A DNA stretch of 64,000 nt from Myrica gale (Eukaryota > Streptophyta > Magnoliopsida > Fagales > Myricaceae). Both the position numbers and the translations under genes were made by a program. The stretch covers positions 24,601,001 to 24,665,000 of the forward strand of contig OZ005611.1 of assembly GCA_963930655.1 (NCBI GenBank), given 5' to 3'. The notes beneath the pieces are model-generated. The model was not told the origin of the DNA. It worked only from the letters and a program-made list of their open reading frames with translations, and ran no database searches. Shown here in pieces: positions 23,641-34,420 of the stretch. Each line of letters opens with the position of its first letter. Within the stretch, counting starts at the first letter, position 1.

Positions 23641-25496
23641 GGGTTAATTACAAAAAAATTCCCTCTAACTATACCACTTTTCCCACGATCCCCCTAAACT
23701 TGAACTCGTATCTAAAACTCGCTCCTCAAACCTACGTAAACATCTCAGTTTCGTTTTTGACTCGTTTTTAATGAAACCGTACAATGAAAGACCAAACTGC
23801 CCCATTCTAAACATGTGATCTACTCTTTCTTTTTCTTTTTTTTTTTAATCTCTGAAGGTCTTCTTCTTCGCCCTTTTTTCTCCTCCCAACTACTGTCTAT
23901 TGCCCCCCTCATCTCTTCTTTGCCGCTTCCTGCTGCTGTGTCTTCCTCTAATGCATTGAAAGCTCCACCCCACCCAGATAAGACACGCCGCTTCTCGGTA
24001 AGCCACAAGCTTTGTCCTCCCAATTCAAGACCTTTGCAAATGTTTTCATTGCTATTGTGGAGGCTGGCGTTTTGGGTCTCCCCTAAGCGCACCGACTGGG
24101 TCATGAGCCTCTTCATGCTCTTCTCCGTTGCCGCTCTTAGTCACCACTGCATGATGCTCCTGATCTACACTCGCCGCAAGCTCGAATCCCTTAATGGGTA
24201 CTCCAAGATTTTGTCTTTTGGCGATTTGGGTTTCACGGTCTGTGGCTCAATTGGGAGATTGCTTGTTGATATTCTGATTATTTTATCTCCTGTTGGTTTT
24301 TTTGTCAGCTATCTAATTTTCATTAGCAATACTTTGGCCGATCTTATCAATTTGAACCCCAGAATTCTGGGATTGGCCCCAAGAGTTTTTACACATGAGG
24401 GTGTTTGGCCTTTCAGTTGGGTTTGAATGCGATTCCAACGTTGACCCATTTAGCTCATTTGAGTATTTTTGCTGATGTGGTTGATCTTGGGCCTCTGCGT
24501 GAATTTATTCTTTTCCTTCGCAATAATGATGAACCCAGTTTATGAGATAGTGGAAATGAGGTTTCAGGAACTTGGTATGCTCTCTTAGCAATTTTCTATG
24601 CATATATGTAGTGTCAAATAGGCATCATCTGCGAATGCAAGTATAGAGTCTATTATGATCTGTCTTGCCAATGCCGGTAAGAAATGGAATTGTCAGTCAT
24701 AAATTATGATGGTTTGATACTAAAATGAAATTGTGAATTGTCTCAGTGGGGTTTTGCCACAATTACCCTTGTTCTGTCTTAATCATATAATTTTACATTA
24801 GCGTGTGATGGGATTTTGCAAAGCAAGCTTTTCTTTCGTCCTGTTGGTGGTTAACCCGTGGCAAGCATCTCGACCTTGAAATTTATTAGGATTGTTCAGT
24901 TTTAGATGATAGTCAGAATCTCTGTCCGTATAGTCGATGCTTCATGGTGCTGAAACCATTAGCTTCACGGTATTTTGGTATGCCTCATCTGTTAATATTT
25001 TGAGACAAAGCATTTTTTTTCTAAATAGACAAAGCATTATTATGTCATCTTATGCATATCTTCACCATATATAGAAAACCAATGAAATGAAACTCCAGGA
25101 CTCACATGGACACAAAGGAGTAGAGCCTGCAGCTGAGAGGGTGGAGCAGAGCTGAGAGCCGGTGATTGGGCGTTGGCGGCTAGAGGATGAAGGCCCAGAG
25201 AATTGGATTCTTCCGAAAGCGAAGGAGTAGAGCCTGCAGCTTGACGGGTGAGAGGGAGAGGAAAAGGAGACATAAGGCAGAGAATGAGAGGAAGAACAAT
25301 GGGGCATTTTAGTCTTTTAAAGATGAAAGAACTCACGTGCTTTGGTCTCTCATTGTACGGTTTCGTTAAAAACGAGTCAAAAACGAATCTGAGACGTTTA
25401 CGTAAGTTTGAGGGGGCGGGTTGATACGATTTCAAGTTTATGGGGATTGTGGGAAAAGTGGTATAGTTCAAGGGGTTTTTTTTTTATAATTAACCC
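23641..25496. mobile_element. Pack-MULE: Mutator-like element with captured gene fragment (1856 bp)
   Basis: Long terminal inverted repeats of about 165-190 bp: 23641-23805 and 25310-25496 are reverse complements (ends GGGTTAATTACAAAAA and GGGTTAATTATAAAAA), the left arm lacking a block of about 30 bp. A 9-bp duplication TTATTATTA (23632-23640 and 25497-25505) fits Mutator-like insertion, although it lies in a TTA-rich stretch. Between the arms is an amino acid transporter fragment (listed separately). No transposase. Confidence 0.85.
23981..24545 (+). pseudogene. Captured fragment of an AVT3-type amino acid transporter
   Basis: Three blocks in two frames match the N-terminal third of plant AVT3/ANT1-like vacuolar amino acid exporters: QFKTFANVFIAIV and AGVLGLP (about 24020-24080), then DWVMSLFMLFSVAALSHHCM through GDLGFTVCGSIGRLLVDI (24090-24290), then LGLNAIPTLTHLA and LSIFADVVDLG (about 24416-24500), ending at a stop near 24545. 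The frame changes after GVLGLP and again after the FTHEGVWPF region, so no functional protein is made. No introns interrupt the matched part; this could be intronless AVT3 sequence captured directly or retroposed earlier. Confidence 0.85.
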
Positions 25497-25505
25497 TTAT
25501 TATTA

Positions 25506-26161
25506 TTATTATTTTGGATGAAGGGGGTATCCGGAATTTCGCTACAACCAATCCTCCGAATTTGTGCAATCCTTACGTCCGTACAAATCGTGTAATATCA
25601 GGCTACATAGTTGATGTTGATCTTAAATGATTAGTAACACTTAAGAGGTTTTAAGACGTTAGAGAGAGTAAATATGTTGAAATCCCACATTGGTTAGAGA
25701 CCCTAAGTAGAAAATTGAATAAAAAAAAAAGTTTGGATAACTAACTATTTGGTTAGGATAACCTTCCTTCCAAATGGCTTCATGAGATAATTTTCTTTTT
25801 GTGTTTTCCAAAAAGCAGTTTTTGTTAAGGAGATTTTGTGGGCCATTTGCTCTGAAGAGAAAAGCCCATATTATGAAAGATGTCGGTTAAGGAAGCCCAT
25901 CTCTGGAGCCTTATACAATTATATCTGGGCCGACAAGATTGAATTCTGATCCACCACCGGGGAAAGTATAAGTCTGCTTGGAAGCGCCTCTGCTCCAGTC
26001 TCCGAGTCCGTGTACTGTGTCCAATGTCCAAACATCTCCGTTCCATAATCTTACGTGTCATGCCACGCAGGATAACAGAACCATCTAACGGATAAGTTGT
26101 GAAGCCTTTTCCAAACTCGAGAGAGAAAGAACGTCCACCAAAAGCTTCCGCAGATATAGAA
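25506..26161. other. TL17 upstream region
   Basis: AT-rich to 25830, then a more balanced stretch leading to the TL17 start. A minus-strand open frame covers 25825-26295 but has no recognisable domain and overlaps the TL17 first exon in antisense. Confidence 0.45.
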
Positions 26162-28837
26162 ATGGTCCCTCTCTCAATTCCAGTCCCCAGAAGCGGTCCG
26201 TGCCTCCCCCGAAACTCTTCGCCAAAACGCCAAGTTTTCTCCATTCCGGAATTCAACTCACCCATCAGAATAACTTCCTCTGGTATGATTCCCACATGTT
26301 AATTTAAAAGAAAGCTAAAAAATGTACCTCATCCCCTCTCTCGCATCATCAATGAAATGAGACCGAGAAGCTTTATTATTGCACAAAAATCATTTGAATA
26401 CCTCTTGCTTTTGCTTTGAAGTTTAAGATTGTCAAACAGATGGATGCTATTGATGTTCTGTGTGCCTGCAGCAGCTACAGATGGTTTTGAATCCAAGGGA
26501 AGCTTTTTTCAGTGTAACGAACTCAAGAGTGTAGCTTGTTGCGTTCTTGCTGCTTGGGCTATGACTGCTGCCTCACCTGGAATTGCTGCTAGCCAGGTCA
26601 ATAGTACCGTTCTAATCCAAATATTTCGTATAACAGTCAATCATATGATCGTTTTTTTTTGTATATGCCATTCTTCGTCAATTTAGGGATTTCAACATAT
26701 ATTTATAACACGTTTGACCGAATTATGCATAGAAGTTATGAGAAATTACTACTTATCCCAAAAACTTGACCCGAGAGATAAGAGTTGACTCAAGTCTCGA
26801 TCTCAGGATCACATGTCACCATACTGAGTGTGGTATTTTGTTGCTCATCCCAGAAAGGAAATATAAGCCAAATTGTATATTTTATCTCATGATTAATAGT
26901 CTAACTTGCTGGAAATTAGAAAGTTTGTCTCATTTTGGGAAGGGAAGAATATGGGAAGATATTGTTGGATTCTTAGATTGATTATGTATGATACACGTGG
27001 AGAATTTATCAATGTCTTTGATTACCATCAGATCATTAATTCCTAATCCTCATCATTGTAAGAGCTATGGTCCTACGGATTTCCCAGATACCCCTCCAAG
27101 AGGAAAGGGGCAATAGATCCAACTATTCACCTCCATCTCATTGGTTAACTACTGCAACAACCAAAGATATACCCATTCTACACGTCTATTATGGGTAGTC
27201 AACCTCAGAATCTCATAACCTTTTCTATAGAAAATGCATTTCTTTTCTTTTTCCCCCTGGAAAAGGAATTCAAATATAACTTCAATGCTGTTCTTCTATG
27301 TGTAACTGATCTCTTGGTACACCAGCTAATAGTTTGCAGGTTTTTGACCCCACATAAAGTTGTTGGCTTTCTTTGTGGTTATGAGAGAGAAATATTTGCA
27401 GACAGACAGTTCAGTAAAAGGGAAGTGGTTAGTGAAATGGTTGTTGCATGATTTGCATCAAGAGTTCATGATCATTGTCCAAGCTATGGCTTCATCCTCT
27501 GATGGATTGAAATCTTTTCACTTTATTGGTTTCTTGATTTATGTACTTGTTAGTATCTGCAGACTTGCTCTGGCCTTGCTAAGACAGTAATCATAACTAC
27601 CACAAAAATTACTGATATGAATAGCATGAAAGAATACAAGTTTGAGTTGTGAATGACATGAACAAACGTGTTACATACTTGGCATGCAGAGGCTGCCTCC
27701 TCTGTCAACAGAGCCCAATCGGTGTGAGAAAGCTTTTGTTGGGAACACAATAGGTCAGGCAAACGGTGTTTATGACAAGCCAATTGATCTCCGCTTCTGT
27801 GATTACACAAATGAGAAATCCAACCTAAAGGGGAAGTCTCTTGCAGCAGCACTTATGTCAGATGCTAAATTTGATGGTGCAGACATGACAGAAGTGGTGA
27901 TGTCAAAAGCTTATGCTGTCGGAGCTAGCTTCGAGGGTAATTTTCTATCTCATCTTTTGAGAAGTATTTATTTGAAAGTTTCGTTTCTGTAAGACAAACA
28001 ACACCACAAAAAAACAAGTAGAAATAGTTGGTTTGGCTGTTTAAATCATGGGTATGCATATCAGGACATATTTAGATGCTCAAATGTAAGATGCCCATAT
28101 ACATTCAAATCTAAGGATCAAATGGTACGTGTATGATGAGCTAGTGAGTGGGTTTCTCATGATGACTACTTTTGAAGCTTTGGAATTAAAGTAGAACAGA
28201 TTAAATCAGATATACTTGAAGTTCCCACGCTTCTATAGGCTTTAGCAGAGTTATCTTAATCTGAGATTGTCATGACAATCTAATTAGCTGAGCTTTGGGC
28301 TATAGAGAAAAGCTGAAGGGTTATAACGAACAACAACGAAATGTCCAGTTTCTGTGAGTTGTATGAAGGTCTTCAAATCTGACTCACCTTTCACACACAA
28401 CTATCTCATTGACATTTTTCTTACCTCTGGGAAAGCTATGAAGCACACATCCATTCATGAATACTGGAGGTCAATAGCCAAGAATCCCTGAAATCAACCA
28501 TTAATTTCAAGAAAGAAAGAATCCTATGGACTGTATGTGCTAGAATAAAAAAATGAAAACCAGAATTGTATGACAAATTGATGTTGACTAATACTGATCT
28601 CAATTATGTAGGTGTTGATTCTCAAATGCAGCTTTAGATCGTGTTAATTTCGGGAAAGCTAATCTCCAAGGAGCTGTATTTAGGAACACTGTACTGTCTG
28701 GCTCCACCTTTAATGAAGCTCAATTGGGAGATGCAGTTTTTGAGGACACCATCCTTGGCTACATTGATCTTCAAAAGCTTTGTACAAATACTACGATCAG
28801 TGCCGAAGGAAGAGGTGATGTAGGATGTCGTTCATGA
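26162..28837 (+). CDS. TL17: Thylakoid lumenal 17.4 kDa pentapeptide-repeat protein
   Basis: Exons 26162-26282, 26472-26596, 27690-27936 and 28632-28837 give 232 aa (Arabidopsis TL17 about 236). Residues 1-50 are a serine/arginine-rich chloroplast transit peptide; a hydrophobic stretch near 62-80 ending GIAAS is a lumen-transfer signal; the mature part starts near RLPPLSTEPN, then FVGNTIGQANGVYDKPIDLR and A(D/N)LxX pentapeptide repeats forming a right-handed quadrilateral helix, ending YIDLQKLC. Function in the lumen is unknown. Oddity: the usual last acceptor (TATGTAG at 28611) gives GTT GAT TCTCAAATG, one base short of the conserved VDFSNAALDR, so the frame breaks; using ATGCAG at 28631 keeps the frame but drops about six residues and shifts the repeat register. 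Confidence 0.85.
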
Positions 28838-29892
28838 CCTGCTCTAGTCTAATGTTTCCTATTTCTTCTTCAATAGAAAGACAAAGGCTAGCTGCTACTA
28901 TGTGTCAAAGAGATTCGAGGTAGGCACCCAAATATTATAAAAGTATTAGAGATTAATTTTCTGGAGGAATTATGTGTTCAATGTTCATCATTGATGTATC
29001 TCAAGATTTTGTAATTTGCATCGATTTTACACTGTTACACATACAACTTGAGGTGGAAGCTCAAGCTCTTTATGCTTCGTGACTGTATGTCCTTTTATTT
29101 ATTTACTTTCATTTTCATTTATCTTCTCCCATCATTTTCCCATCTCGATCCGGCCCTTTGAAAGCTTTGTGGGCTATAAGAAGTTTACTTCCCAAATCCC
29201 ATGAGCCCTGACCATGACAACACTTCTTAGCGACCAGTCAAATGTGCCAAAATACAAGGAACTTTGAAAAAGTTACGAATTGCTCTCTTGTCGCGAGATC
29301 AGTTTACAAGGCTCAAGCCCTACTTACAAATTTCATATTATTTTCTTTTCGCCGGTAGAAGCGCATTTGATGTACGTGGTATCATAGCACCCTACCGGTT
29401 CCGATTCCCCGGATGCACGGCCCTGAACCAATTGTGATCTTATCTTTTCTTCTTTCGTTCCATCATTAGTCATGCCTTGGATTTACTCCTCTGGTTTCAA
29501 ACATGAAAAAAGCCAGCACAGGTTGAAGCTTGCCAGCCACATCATTGAAGGGAACTGACTGACTCTCTCCGATCAGTCCTGATCACCCACCGAGCAATCC
29601 TCTCCTAACCCAGCACTATCAGCAGCTTGTACCGCAAATCAACGGCCCCATGATTTGCCCCTACGGGCATCCATGCACACGCAGCTTCCGTTCTCCCCAC
29701 TGAAAAGTGAAAAGTATCGCTCTCATGTGCATATAGTGGCAGAAACGTACATCTTAAGCCTAATAACCTTGTCCAATCGAAGTTTTCCCCCACCCCACCC
29801 CCCATAATATTGGTAGTTATACGTCCCTGTAGGCTTACCAGGACGACAGGGACGGTATATTGCAAAGTGACAAATTGTACTGAGCATCCATT
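28838..29892. other. TL17 3' flank
   Basis: Probable 3' UTR to about 29100, then spacer. No gene or element recognised. Confidence 0.5.
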
Positions 29893-30063
29893 ATTACTGG
29901 TGGACCTCTTTTTTTTTTTTTTTCTCGAAAACTATCAACCATGCATTAAGAAACCCTCAAAACAGAGGGAAATCCGAGTCACATAACATAATATGTAAAG
30001 GGATACAACTATGATCAATAAAACCGAAATATGAGAACTAGCAGCCCATTGCGCTAAAAGATG

Positions 30064-33000
30064 GGGTTCGGTTATGGTGCTGGTAGTTACTGGTGGACGG
30101 TCGAGATCGAATTTTCAAGATTCAAGGGACTAGAATACGCCACATCAATTAATGAAATTCGACCCGCGGTTTGACCCATTTTACATATGACACATTTTTC
30201 TCCTAACTCAATTCCACAACCCAGCAAAACAATTCAAACTCATACCAGATCTGAAATTTTCTTGCATAGCTCCAGCACCCAAGAGGCGCCCAACTCCGTC
30301 GCCCCGCCCGTCGCTATCTGTGCCAGCTCCGTCGCGCCGCCCATCTATGTCTTTTGCTCCAGCAATGAATCTTGCGAGGTGGTGAGGGACAATTTGAAGC
30401 TCATGGATCTGGAGGTGAAGTTTGGACTTAGAATTTCTCCAAGTTTTTCTCAAGTTTTTGTGGGCATGGTTCGATTTTTTAAAAAATTTTAATTCCTTCT
30501 GTTACGCCCATGAGTAAAAGCACATGCGGAGGGAGGGGGCCGAACAGGGGCCATTGCCCCGGTTGGCTCCCCTATTTTTTTTTACATGTAATATTTTTAT
30601 ATTTTTTATTAGGTCTGCCCCCTTGGCCAACTAAAAATTAAGCTCGCCCTCTTGCCTGCCTAGATGAATCAGCCCGCCCCCCTTAAGGCCTAAGCAGCCC
30701 AATACCTCAAAATCAAATTAAAAGAATAAGCAGAGAGATATTTATTTGTGTCAAAACTTGAAATCCTACCTTAAGAATTTTGCGCCGAATATTTTTTATA
30801 CTTCTCCTGAGTCCTGATAATCGTTGTGTGTTGTAATTCTTGAAATAGATGTTTTCGCTATTCTAGTGATGCTTTTCTTTTTGTTCTTTTGCCTTTTAAG
30901 TTGGACTTGGTTGAGAATTTGGATATCGCAAATGCTGAGAAAGGGGGTGGTGTGCTCTTGTTGGATAAGTGATAATTCAATTATTCAAGTGTGTTGCGTG
31001 TCCATCTTTACCTACTAGAGAATAATTGGTTATATCATTTTATTGTCACTATTATCATCTAATTTTACATGTCTGACTTCTCCACAGTTTTTGAAAATCC
31101 AAAGTTGAGGTAAGACTCATTTTCATCTCTCTTTTTTGTTTGTTTAGGTCTGATTTTTCATAGCCCATGAGATTAACTTGTTTTTAATTGTCTTTCTCTA
31201 AAGGTGGAACTTCTTTTCCATTGTAATTTGTGACATTTGGATCAAGTTATAGATATATTTCTTCAAAATTTTAGCCATTAATTTAGCCAGGTAATGGGCA
31301 CTTTGAACTACGATTTTCTGTTTTCTCATTTTGTAAGGGGAGTAGAATAGTTATTTGGATGTTAAAATTGAACTTTTTGTCCAAATTTTTTTTTCTATTA
31401 TCATTTACCAAGTATGTATTTCCTCATTGCAATTTCAGGTTATTTTATTGTTGATAGAGATTCCACTCCTGAGAAACTCGTGTTCAATAGTACTGTCACA
31501 CTAAAAAACAGTTATAGCAAGGGTGAGAAGTATATTTATGCCATTGGAACCTGGATTCTTTTTTAACTTTGGATCATTTGGCTTCATTTTCCAATATGTT
31601 TGGTTTTACTATTGTTTCTTTCAAGAATAATAGAAACACAATAATTTTTTATTTTTCTCATTTATGTGTTATGTTTTCTTTTTACAGATCCCAACAAATT
31701 CAGCAGGACTTATTGTGCATAGGGCACATCCTTTCTGGAAACAAAAGTAAGTACTTCATTTATGGAAGTAAAGAGTTATATTGCTGAAAATACTTTGTTT
31801 CATTTATGTATTTTGTTTTACAAAGAATATATATATAAATACTTTGTGTGATTAGTTGGTGCTCTATTGGTGTCTTGAAAAACAAGAATTTAATCTTTAA
31901 TGTCACTTCTCAGTATCAGCAAATAGTACGGTACGCGTATTTCAATATTTTTAGTGTTTTTAGTCCTTAATTTTTTATATTTATACTCTTAAGACATTTT
32001 TTTGCATTACGTAGTAAATTTTTTTTTGTCATTTTTCCTTAAGAGTTTGCCCCCCATTGATTGGATTTCTGGCTCCGCCACTGAGTAAAAGTGTAGGAAA
32101 CAAGATTTGAGTTCTCTCTCTTTGTTTGAGTTTGTCCCCCCCCCCCTAAAAGAAAGTAAAATAAAATTCGAACAGCTGCACACAAGCATTCGTATAGGTC
32201 AATTTGGACTATTCGAGTAGATTTTCTGGGTTTAGCACTTTGAAAGTAGTTTTCTCATTCTTAAAGGAAATCTTGCACTGATGTAGCTGAAGAATACAAT
32301 ATAAGTGCATTTGACTTTGTTTGTCCTTCAATTGAAGAAAAAATCTTTGTGCTTCTTAACAAAAATCTGACGTAGCTCAAGAATACAATATAAATTAAGT
32401 TTGGAAGTTGGGCTAATTTTTTTTTTTTGTAGCTGGTGTTCTTTTGTGCTAGGGTGTTGGTAACTTAAGATACATTCAACCACTCTCGTTTTAGGGAGGG
32501 AAAAAGTGTAGGTTTAATAAATTAAAAAAAATATTGTAACTTGGACTATTTATCATTTGGGAACCAAAGGAGCACTTTATTCAACCCTGTAACATTAGGG
32601 CAGGGTGTGTTGAGTTTTACTTCACTCCCGTTCTTTTCAATAGTGCCCGTACTTAAGCTATAAATTCATATTACAAAAGTGTGGGCCATTGTTTTTGGAT
32701 GTTGGTATGACTTCGGTTTTATAATGTGCTCCATCAATTTTGTGGTACTTTTTGTGCAAGGGGCTGAAATTTCAAGTAAAATCCAGTTCAAATCAGTAAG
32801 TTCGGATGACAAGAAAAAACATGTATGCGAAACACTAACAAAGCAATAGGAGTCATCACGTATTTGCAATTGTTCCCTTACATGGTGGTTCCTTAACAGG
32901 ATTGAGATAATCTTATTCCTGATATGCTTATTCTCAAACAAATGAGAAACTGCAGTAACTGGTTATCAGTATGAGAGTTTAGTGGATTATAATATTGATG

Positions 33001-33558
33001 AAATTCAGTAATAACAATGTCATCAACGGTTGAGAGTTTCTGTTCCTCACTGCATGCTGAGGTTAGATTAATTCTCTTAAAGCATGCTTTGTCTAGCTTC
33101 CTAATTCATCTACTGCATGTGGCTTGTGTTCCAAAGTTTGCCCCCTCTCTATTTTACATGGGACCAAAATGAAGAAAATATGGACGTAGTTTTTTATTAT
33201 TTGTGATGTCCATTAAAAGTTTTGTTTGTTTTCTATCGATATTAAGTAGAAAATTTATGAATTGCATCATGTACCTCTGGAAATACTGAAATACCACACC
33301 AAAGGAGAAGCTACAAAAATATTTCCGTAGGCGGCTCTTGGGTGCTGGAGCTGTGCAAGGAAAATTTCAGATCTTGTATTGGTTTGAATTGTTTTGCTGG
33401 GTCGTGGAATTGGGTTAGGAGAAAAACGGATTATATGTAAAACGGGTCAATCTGCGTGTCGAATTTCATTAATTGACGTGTCATGATCTTGAAAATTCAA
33501 TCTCAACCTTCCACCAGCAACTACCAGCACAATAATCCTAGCACCATAACCGAACCCC
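30064..33558. mobile_element. Mutator-like element with about 220-bp inverted ends (3495 bp)
   Basis: Flanked by a 9-bp duplication TAAAAGATG (30055-30063 and 33559-33567). Arms about 30064-30285 and 33335-33558 are reverse complements starting GGGTTCGGTTATGGTGCT; the right arm has about 14 extra bases near its end and one extra C at its tip. The interior has a GC-rich stretch at 30285-30420 (CCGTCGCCCCGCCCGTCGC) that could be captured host sequence, and a repeated GTAGCT(G/C)AAGAATACAATATAA near 32283 and 32371. No transposase. It carries the hAT-like insertion at 30521. Confidence 0.85.
30521..32083. mobile_element. hAT-like element, CAGTGGCGGA family, copy 2 (1563 bp)
   Basis: Exact 8-bp duplication AGTAAAAG (30513-30520 and 32084-32091). 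Left end CACATGCGGAGGGAGG, right end TCTGGCTCCGCCACTG. Shares GAACAGGGGCCATTG just inside the left end with the short copy at 34207. No frame I can assign to a transposase. Confidence 0.85.
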
Positions 33559-33724
33559 TAAAAGATGAGCATGTTAGTTAAGCTTCCATGACACCCAGTG
33601 AATGGACCAAGCGGATTCTGCTTTTAGAGGAAGCCTAATGGAGAAAACCAAATCAGCTATCATCCGAAAGGTCTTCCCATAAAAGCTAGGAGAGTTTAAA
33701 AAATAACCATATTACTGGTGGACC

Positions 33725-34198
33725 CCGTTAGAACAGTGGTGCCACTGCCCCATGGCCCATACCATGCATGCCGACTGTCCCAGTGCACAGACCGTACTTT
33801 AAATACTTTTACCTCTTAATTTATTCACATCCACCAACCAACTTTCTAAACTTATTTTGCAATGTCGGTTAAATGATAAATGCTTAGTTATACAAATAGT
33901 TATTAGGTACAACGTTTTGACAAAAAGCTGTAGTAAATTAAAGTTGGTACAAATTCGTCCATCAGTATACAGTAATAGTGGTCTCTCTATTTTAGTTCTA
34001 TCATCTCCTTTAATGATTGAGATTAACTTGAATTAAAATTTTAGTCAATTATCGAGTTATATGTTATTAATATAAAACTCTAACGTTTATCACTAGGTGA
34101 GATATCAAAATTGAAATGAGGATTATTTAGTTACTATATACTGACAACATGGATGAATTTGTACAAATGCATAAGAACCTTTTTGTCAACAAGTTAAA
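33725..34198. other. Spacer
   Basis: AT-rich; nothing recognised. Confidence 0.5.
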
Positions 34199-34206
34199 CA
34201 TATAGA

Positions 34207-34412
34207 CACAGGTGAAGGGAGGAGGGCGAACAGGGGCCATTGTACTGTGCAGTTGTTAAATTTTGTTAATTTTATTTTTATTTTTTAAGGCTTGTCTCTC
34301 CTTAATGTCCACTGAATTTCAGACCCCCTTCAAGCCTAAGCAGCCCACTCCAGTCCCTTTGAATTTTCTTAGGAGTTTGCCCCCATTAATTGTAATGCTG
34401 ACTTCGCCACTG
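34207..34412. mobile_element. hAT-like element, CAGTGGCGGA family, copy 3 (206 bp)
   Basis: Exact 8-bp duplication CATATAGA (34199-34206 and 34413-34420). Left end CACAGGTGAAGGGAGG, right end GACTTCGCCACTG. The left 35 bp and right 40 bp match the 1.56-kb copy at 30521, so this is an internally deleted form. Confidence 0.85.
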
Positions 34413-34420
34413 CATATAGA

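Larger units (their letters stand above)
29907..33710 (-). mobile_element. 5'-truncated LINE 3' end, split by a later insertion
   Basis: A 14-bp duplication ATTACTGGTGGACC flanks the unit (29893-29906 and 33711-33724). On the minus strand it ends in a poly(A) tail (T run at 29909-29923). Removing the Mutator-like element at 30064-33558 leaves about 290 bp. Reading minus, HAHLLAQWAAS resembles the end of the RNase H region of plant L1-type LINEs, then a short 3' UTR. Strong 5' truncation is usual for LINE copies. The frame also has a stop just before the HAH motif. Confidence 0.75.

Noticed and set aside
25675-25700. TGTTGAAATCCCACATTGG, a word seen at the start of some plant LTR-type repeats
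   Set aside because: No partner repeat, primer site or coding remains nearby, so no element can be called.
25825-26295. 156-codon minus-strand frame
   Set aside because: Overlaps the TL17 transit-peptide exon in antisense and has no domain.
30187-30492. 101-codon frame inside the Mutator-like element
   Set aside because: Much of it is the inverted arm; the GC-rich part has no domain I can identify.
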